A stretch of 64,000 bases of DNA, from contig NZ_FRAP01000003.1 in the NCBI RefSeq assembly GCF_900142365.1, positions 248,001 to 312,000 on the forward strand, given 5' to 3'. Numbering within the stretch: position 1 is the first letter of the stretch; every line of letters starts with the position of its first letter. The notes below the pieces were generated by a model, which was given only the letters and a program-made list of their open reading frames with translations, did no database searches and was not told where the DNA came from. Made by a program: the position numbers and the translations under genes. Shown piece by piece: positions 59,567 through 64,000 of the stretch. The DNA is from Pseudonocardia thermophila (lineage in GTDB: Bacteria; Actinomycetota; Actinomycetes; Mycobacteriales; Pseudonocardiaceae).

Positions 59567-60247
59567 GTGACGAGCTTCGTGCTGGTGCCGGGAGCCGGCG
59601 GGCAGGCGTGGTACTGGCACCGCGTCGTGCCGCTGCTCGAGGAGCGCGGCCACACGGCGGTCCCCGTCGAGCTGCCGGCCACCGACGACACGGCCGGCCT
59701 CGCCGAGTACGCCGACACGATCGTCGCCGCCTCTCCGCAGGGTGAGGTCGTCGTGGTCGCGCACTCGATGGGCGGGCTGTCCGCCCCGCTCGTGGTCGAC
59801 CGGCTGGACGTCCGCGAGTTCGTGCTGGTCAACGCCATGACTCCGGGCCCGGGCGAGACCGGTGGCGAGTGGTGGGACGCGGTCGGGCAGGAGCAGGCGG
59901 CGCGTGAGTTCGCCCACGCCCAGGGCCGCGATCCGGACGCCCCCTTCGACGTGTGGGACGTCTTCTTCCACGACGTCCCGCCCGAGATCACCGCTGCGGC
60001 CAAGGCCATGCCGGAACCGGTGCAGTCCGACCGGCCCTTCGCCGACCCGTTTCCGCTGGCAGCGTGGCCGGACGTGCCGACGCGGTTCCTCGCCTCCCGC
60101 GACGACCGGCTGTTCCCCCTGAAGCTGCAGCGGCGGATCGTGCGCGAGCGGCTCGGCATCGAGGTGGAGGAGATCCCCGGCGGGCACCTCGTGGCGCTCT
60201 CCGAGCCCGTCGCGCTGGTCGAGCGGCTCCTCGATCGCGCCGGGTAG
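59567..60247 (+). CDS. Alpha/beta fold hydrolase
   Basis: The 226-residue protein has FVLVPGAGGQAWYWHRV (oxyanion-hole region), AHSMGG with the nucleophile Ser (about 67), an acidic residue in ASRDDRLFP and the His in IPGGHLVALSEP. It fits the small esterase/salicylate-esterase-like group. Substrate unknown. TAGGTT lies 7 bases before GTG 59567. Confidence 0.87.
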   Translation: MTSFVLVPGAGGQAWYWHRVVPLLEERGHTAVPVELPATDDTAGLAEYADTIVAASPQGEVVVVAHSMGGLSAPLVVDRLDVREFVLVNAMTPGPGETGGEWWDAVGQEQAAREFAHAQGRDPDAPFDVWDVFFHDVPPEITAAAKAMPEPVQSDRPFADPFPLAAWPDVPTRFLASRDDRLFPLKLQRRIVRERLGIEVEEIPGGHLVALSEPVALVERLLDRAG

Positions 60248-60250
60248 GGT
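60245..60250 (+). promoter_or_regulatory. -10 element of the crotonase gene, probable leaderless start
   Basis: TAGGGT 7 bases before GTG 60258. It overlaps the stop codon of the preceding hydrolase gene. Confidence 0.55.
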
Positions 60251-60257
60251 CCGCTCC

Positions 60258-61037
60258 GTGACGGAGTTCGTGAAGCTCGAGGTCGACGGCGGCGTCGGCA
60301 CGATCCGGCTGGACCGGCCCCCGATGAACGCCTTCAGCCGCCAGGTCCAGGAGGAGCTGAAGGCCTGCGCCGAGGAGGCCGCGCGCCGCGCCGACGTGCG
60401 CGCCGTGATCGTCCACGGCGGTGAGAAGGTCTTCGCCGCGGGTGCGGACGTCAAGGAGATGGCGAAGATGTCCTACGCCGAGATGGCGCCCGTGGCGCGG
60501 CGTCTGTCGGCGTGCTTCGGCGCGATGTCCGAGATCCCCAAGCCGACGGTCGCCGCGATCACCGGGTACGCCCTGGGCGGCGGCCTGGAGGTCGCCCTCG
60601 GCTGCGATCGGCGCGTCTGCGGCGACAACGCCAAGCTCGGCCAGCCGGAGATCCTGCTCGGCATCATCCCGGGCGGCGGCGGCACGCAGCGGCTCGCGCG
60701 GCTGATCGGCCCGTCCCGCGCGAAGGACCTGATCTACACCGGGCGCATGGTCTCCGCCGAGGAGGCGCTGGCGATCGGGCTCGTCGACGAGGTCGTCGCC
60801 CCCGACGAGGTCTACGCGGCGGCGCGCCGCTGGGCCGAGCAGTTCGTCAACGGCCCGGCGATGGCGCTGGCCGCGGCGAAGAAGGCCATCGACGGCGGGC
60901 TCGACACCGATCTGCGCACCGGGCTCGACCTGGAGTCCGAGCTGTTCGCGGCGCTGTTCGCCACCGAGGACGGCCGCGGCGGCATGGCCAGCTTCGTCGA
61001 GAACGGTCCGGGCAAAGCCACGTTCGTCGGCCGCTGA
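60258..61037 (+). CDS. Enoyl-CoA hydratase (crotonase)
   Basis: The 259-residue protein has both catalytic glutamates: GGGLEVALGCD and GQPEILLGIIPGGGGTQRL. FAAGADVKEM provides the oxyanion hole. It hydrates trans-2-enoyl-CoA and could link HBD and Ccr at the crotonyl-CoA stage. It contrasts with the Glu-less relative at 18508. Leaderless signal as listed. Confidence 0.92.
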   Translation: MTEFVKLEVDGGVGTIRLDRPPMNAFSRQVQEELKACAEEAARRADVRAVIVHGGEKVFAAGADVKEMAKMSYAEMAPVARRLSACFGAMSEIPKPTVAAITGYALGGGLEVALGCDRRVCGDNAKLGQPEILLGIIPGGGGTQRLARLIGPSRAKDLIYTGRMVSAEEALAIGLVDEVVAPDEVYAAARRWAEQFVNGPAMALAAAKKAIDGGLDTDLRTGLDLESELFAALFATEDGRGGMASFVENGPGKATFVGR

Positions 61038-61052
61038 CTCCAGCCCCTCAGG

Positions 61053-61631
61053 TCAGGCGAACAGCTCGGCGCTCGGCAGCGCGAAGCCGGGCCGCAGCCC
61101 GGACGTGAGCGTGTCGCCCGGCCCCACCTCGACGGCGTCGTCCAGCGACCCGCCGGTGCGGTAGACCAGGACCGTGCCGGCGGGCGCGTCGACCAGCCGC
61201 CGCTCGCCCACGTCGGAAGCCCGGTGCACGTCGCGCTTGCGGCCGATGTCGGGCAGCCACGTGGTGGGTGACCGCGCGTCGACGGCGGGATCCGGTGGGC
61301 CGTCGTGCCGAGAACCCTCTGTGGGTGCGCCGCCCAGCAGACGTCGGGCTCGTCGACGTTGCCGGGGACCGGACCCGGTCGCCGCCCCGGCCGGCCCCGC
61401 CGCTCTCCCCTGATGAGGCGGTCCACAGCCGCAGGGCGACGTCGGTGTTCCCGCAGATCCGCTCGTGCCGGAACGTCGCGGCTCCACGTGGACCACCCCG
61501 TCGACCACCTCCGAGCCGATCAGGTGGTCCTGCGCGAGGAGCTCCTCGGCGGAGATCCGCGGGTGCTGCGCCTGCACCGCCATCGCTGTCACGGGCGACA
61601 GGGTGGCCGGTGCCACCGACTGTTCTGACAT
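61053..61631 (-). pseudogene. Uma2/DUF820 nuclease-like remnant with several frameshifts
   Basis: The N-terminal piece SAEELLAQDHLIGSEVVDGVV is in one frame. RICGNTDVALRLWTAS appears in a second, DEPDVCWAAHPQR in a third, and RSPTTWLPDIGRKRDVH plus LVDAPAGTVLVYR to the end in the first again. All fit one Uma2-type PD-(D/E)xK protein broken by at least three indels. The catalytic Asp/Glu order is disrupted, so it should be inactive. Confidence 0.7.
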
Positions 61632-61642
61632 GCTTGCTACCC

Positions 61643-62605
61643 ATGAGTAGCGCCGAGGACCCGGCCCCCGACCCGCACGCCACCGCGGAGCAGGTGGAGG
61701 CCGCGCGCCACGACCGCAAGCTGGCCAACGTCCTCTACCACGACTGGGAGGCCCAGTCGTACGACGACAAGTGGTCGATCAGCTACGACGAGCGCTGCAT
61801 CTCCTACGCGGCCGAGCGGTTCCGCTACATCGCGGGCGACCGCGAGTGGCCCTACGAGCGGGCGCTGGAGCTGGGCTGCGGCACCGGGTTCTTCCTGCTC
61901 AACCTCATGCAGGCCGGGCTGGCCCGCACCGGCGCGGTCACCGATCTGTCGCCCGGCATGGTCCAGGTGGCGCTGCGCAACGCTGAGCGCCTCGGTCTCG
62001 ACGTCGACGGCCGGGTCGCCGACGCCGAGCGCATCCCGTTCGACGACGACACGTTCGACGTGGTCGTCGGGCACGCGGTGCTGCACCACATCCCCGACGT
62101 CGAGCAGGCGCTGCGCGAGGTGCTGCGCGTGCTCAAGCCCGGCGGCCGGTTCGTGTTCGCCGGCGAGCCGACGAAGATCGGCGACTGGTACGCCCGCCGC
62201 CTCGGCGCGCTCACCTGGAAGGCCACCACCACCGTGACCCGGCTGCCGCTGCTGAACGACTGGCGGCGCCCGCAGCAGGAGCTGGACGAGTCGTCGCGGG
62301 CGGCGGCGCTGGAGGCGCTCGTCGACATCCACGTGTTCGATCCCGCCGACCTGGAGCGCTGCGCGACCCGCGCCGGGGCGGCCGGGGTGCGCGTGGCCAC
62401 CGAGGAGTTCACCGCGGCCGTGTTCGGCTGGCCGGTGCGGACCTTCGAAGCCGCGGTGCCGCCGGGGAAGCTGGGCTGGGGCTGGGCGATGTTCGCCTAC
62501 CGCAGCTGGCTGCGGCTGTCCCGGCTCGACCGGGCGCTCTCCCGGGTCGTGCCGCGGGCCTGGTTCTACAACGCGCTCGTCACCGGCACGAAGCCGGTTC
62601 CGTAG
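61643..62605 (+). CDS. Class I SAM-dependent methyltransferase
   Basis: The 320-residue protein has the SAM motif LELGCGTGFFLLNLM, the acidic-loop region TDLSPGMVQVALRNAE, DVVVGHAVLHHIPD and LKPGGRFVFAGEP. It is of the UbiE/Methyltransf_11 type with a long C-terminal cap. Acceptor unknown. ATG 61643 fits; upstream frame belongs to the Uma2 remnant. Confidence 0.88.
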   Translation: MSSAEDPAPDPHATAEQVEAARHDRKLANVLYHDWEAQSYDDKWSISYDERCISYAAERFRYIAGDREWPYERALELGCGTGFFLLNLMQAGLARTGAVTDLSPGMVQVALRNAERLGLDVDGRVADAERIPFDDDTFDVVVGHAVLHHIPDVEQALREVLRVLKPGGRFVFAGEPTKIGDWYARRLGALTWKATTTVTRLPLLNDWRRPQQELDESSRAAALEALVDIHVFDPADLERCATRAGAAGVRVATEEFTAAVFGWPVRTFEAAVPPGKLGWGWAMFAYRSWLRLSRLDRALSRVVPRAWFYNALVTGTKPVP

Positions 62606-62704
62606 TCGTACCGATGCCGTGTGCGGCTGTCGTCGTCGACGATTCCGGCCATGCGTCTGACCTGCACCGGTAGGGTGACGCCGGTACCGCGGGGGTGAAC
62701 GACG

Positions 62705-63919
62705 ATGACCGCTCGGACGACGCAGCGTCCGGTCTGGCCGGCGCGCGCCGCCACGACGACCATGATCGGCGCCGCGGAGGCCGATCTGGGCCGGCCGCTG
62801 GAGCCGTTGTGGCGCGGGTTCCTCGTCTACCGCGTGCTCACCCTCATCGGCTCGGTCGTCGTCGTGCTGATCCGGCTCGACCAGTACGCGCAACCCGTCG
62901 TGGCCGCGGTCGTGTGCGCGGTCATGGTCGTCTGGACGGGCGTGTCCGGCCTCGCCTACCTGGGCGCAGTGCCGGGCCGCAGGCTGACGCAGCGGCGTGG
63001 GTGGGTGGCGCTCGTCGACGTCGCAGTCACGGCCGCGGTCATGGCCACCACGCCGTGGGTGCAGACGCAGGCCCAGCTGGAGTCCGACGCGCCGGTCATG
63101 GGGTCGTTCTGGACCTCGTCCGTGGTGCTGGCGTGCGCGCTGGCCTACGGGATCCGGGGCGGGCTCGGGTCCGCCGTCGTGGTCTCGGCGGTGCTGGTCC
63201 TGACCCAGGCGCAGATCGAGAACGAGATCGGCGACGTCGAGCTGCTCGTCGTGGTCGGCGTGACCGTCGGGTACGCGGCCACGGTGCTGCAGCGCTCGGC
63301 GAAGCGGGTGCGCGAGGCGGCCGCGGTCGAGGCGGCCGCCGCGGAACGGGAGCGGCTGGCCCGCGCCGTGCACGACGGGGTCCTGCAGGTGCTGGGCTAC
63401 GTCAAGCGGCGCGCCGCCGAGCTCGACGGCCCCGCCCGCGAGCTGGGCGTGCTGGCCGGCGAGCAGGAGATCGCGCTGCGGACGCTGCTGGTGACCGGGC
63501 CGTCGTCGGTGGACGCGAACGGCGACCGCGATCTCGCCGCTGCGCTGCGCCTGCTGGCCACCGAGCGGGTGAGCGTGTCGGCGCCCGCCGATCCGGTGCT
63601 GCTGCCCGCGCACACCGTCGACGAGCTGGTGGCGGTGGTGAGCGCAGCGCTGGCGAACGTCGCCGTGCACGTCGGACCGGACGCCCCGGCGTGGGTGTTC
63701 CTGGAGGAGACCGGCACCGGGATCGAGATCAGCGTCCGCGACGAGGGCCCGGGCATCCCCGACGGGCGGCTGGCGGCCGCCGAGGCGGAGAGCCGGATGG
63801 GGGTGGCCCGGTCGATGACGGGCCGCGTCCTCGACCTCGGGGGCGCCATCAGGTGCGAGACCGGCCCCGGCATCGGCGCCGAATGGATCATCACACTGCC
63901 GCGGAGAGGACAGCGCTGA
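62705..63919 (+). CDS. Two-component sensor histidine kinase, MacS-like
   Basis: The 404-residue kinase has about five N-terminal membrane helices and then a HisKA_3-type dimerisation region with the phosphoacceptor His about 223 in RAVHDGVLQVLGYVK. The ATPase domain has VRDEGPGIPDGR and SRMGVARSM. TAGGGT (62671-62676) precedes the start by about 28 bases, followed by a GGGGG ribosome-binding site, so this mRNA likely has a leader. Partner regulator is directly downstream. Confidence 0.9.
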   Translation: MTARTTQRPVWPARAATTTMIGAAEADLGRPLEPLWRGFLVYRVLTLIGSVVVVLIRLDQYAQPVVAAVVCAVMVVWTGVSGLAYLGAVPGRRLTQRRGWVALVDVAVTAAVMATTPWVQTQAQLESDAPVMGSFWTSSVVLACALAYGIRGGLGSAVVVSAVLVLTQAQIENEIGDVELLVVVGVTVGYAATVLQRSAKRVREAAAVEAAAAERERLARAVHDGVLQVLGYVKRRAAELDGPARELGVLAGEQEIALRTLLVTGPSSVDANGDRDLAAALRLLATERVSVSAPADPVLLPAHTVDELVAVVSAALANVAVHVGPDAPAWVFLEETGTGIEISVRDEGPGIPDGRLAAAEAESRMGVARSMTGRVLDLGGAIRCETGPGIGAEWIITLPRRGQR

Positions 63920-63921
63920 GC

Positions 63922-64000
63922 ATGCCGACGAACGACGCGGGCGACGACGTCGAGATCACCGTGATGGTCGTCGACGACCACCCCATCTGGCGGGAGGGCG
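63922..64000 (+). CDS. Response regulator, 5' part (runs past window edge)
   Basis: Twenty-six codons are visible, ending VMVVDDHPIWREG, the phospho-receiver acidic pocket of NarL/LuxR-type regulators. It starts 2 bases after the sensor kinase stop and should be its partner. Confidence 0.85.
   Translation, partial: MPTNDAGDDVEITVMVVDDHPIWREG

Overview
The window is a very GC-rich stretch of actinobacterial chromosome. Gene content fits Pseudonocardia or a close relative: atpBEFHAGDC followed by a DUF2550 gene, NucS mismatch repair, the complete GlgE glucan pathway, Asp-type MurA and ethylmalonyl-CoA pathway genes. GTG starts are common. I see no rRNA, tRNA, CRISPR array, phage or insertion sequence. 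The genus is an inference; no 16S or marker search was possible.

Layout. 1-8087: F1Fo ATP synthase operon with an AtpI-like 3' end before it and a DUF2550 membrane gene after it. 8092-11700: cobalamin adenosyltransferase and murA (divergent), an iron-siderophore-type binding lipoprotein, a 21-bp-period repeat array and a frameshifted small gene. 11809-20194: the B12-dependent mutase MeaA, a voltage-sensor-like membrane protein, an ectoine-type ABC importer (ehuBCDA), a crotonase-like protein and an orphan paralogue of the importer's binding protein. 20610-25700: TetR/acyl-CoA dehydrogenase pair, a decayed zone with MerR and methyltransferase remnants, a LysR/oxidoreductase divergent pair and a NUDIX hydrolase. 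25822-36934: WYL regulator, NucS, aldehyde dehydrogenase, then a carbon-assimilation block with a duplicated 3-hydroxyacyl-CoA dehydrogenase, crotonyl-CoA carboxylase/reductase, epimerase, thiolase and MeaB GTPase. 37055-43403: regulators and small proteins, a thioredoxin-TPR protein and a zinc metallopeptidase. 43476-58706: GT87 membrane glycosyltransferase, then glgB, mak, treS, glgE (all minus), divergent glgP, a mannose-lectin-like protein, an FmdB zinc ribbon and glgX. 58726-64000: ABC ATPase, hydrolase, true crotonase, a Uma2 remnant, a methyltransferase and a two-component system cut by the window edge.

How the genes fit together. Thiolase, HBD, crotonase, Ccr, epimerase and MeaA make a nearly continuous route from acetyl-CoA through crotonyl-CoA and ethylmalonyl-CoA to methylsuccinyl-CoA, with the adenosyltransferase and MeaB supporting the B12 step. 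TreS, Mak, GlgE and GlgB build branched alpha-glucan from trehalose; GlgP and GlgX degrade it.

The most unusual structures are two non-coding arrays (11078-11380 and 50472-50850). The word GCGAGTY is repeated every 21-22 bp in one orientation and then in the opposite orientation, and each array ends a few bases from the stop codon of a minus-strand gene. A second window-wide pattern is a TANNNT or CANNNT hexamer 6-8 bases before the start codon of about 25 genes, the expected signature of leaderless transcripts.
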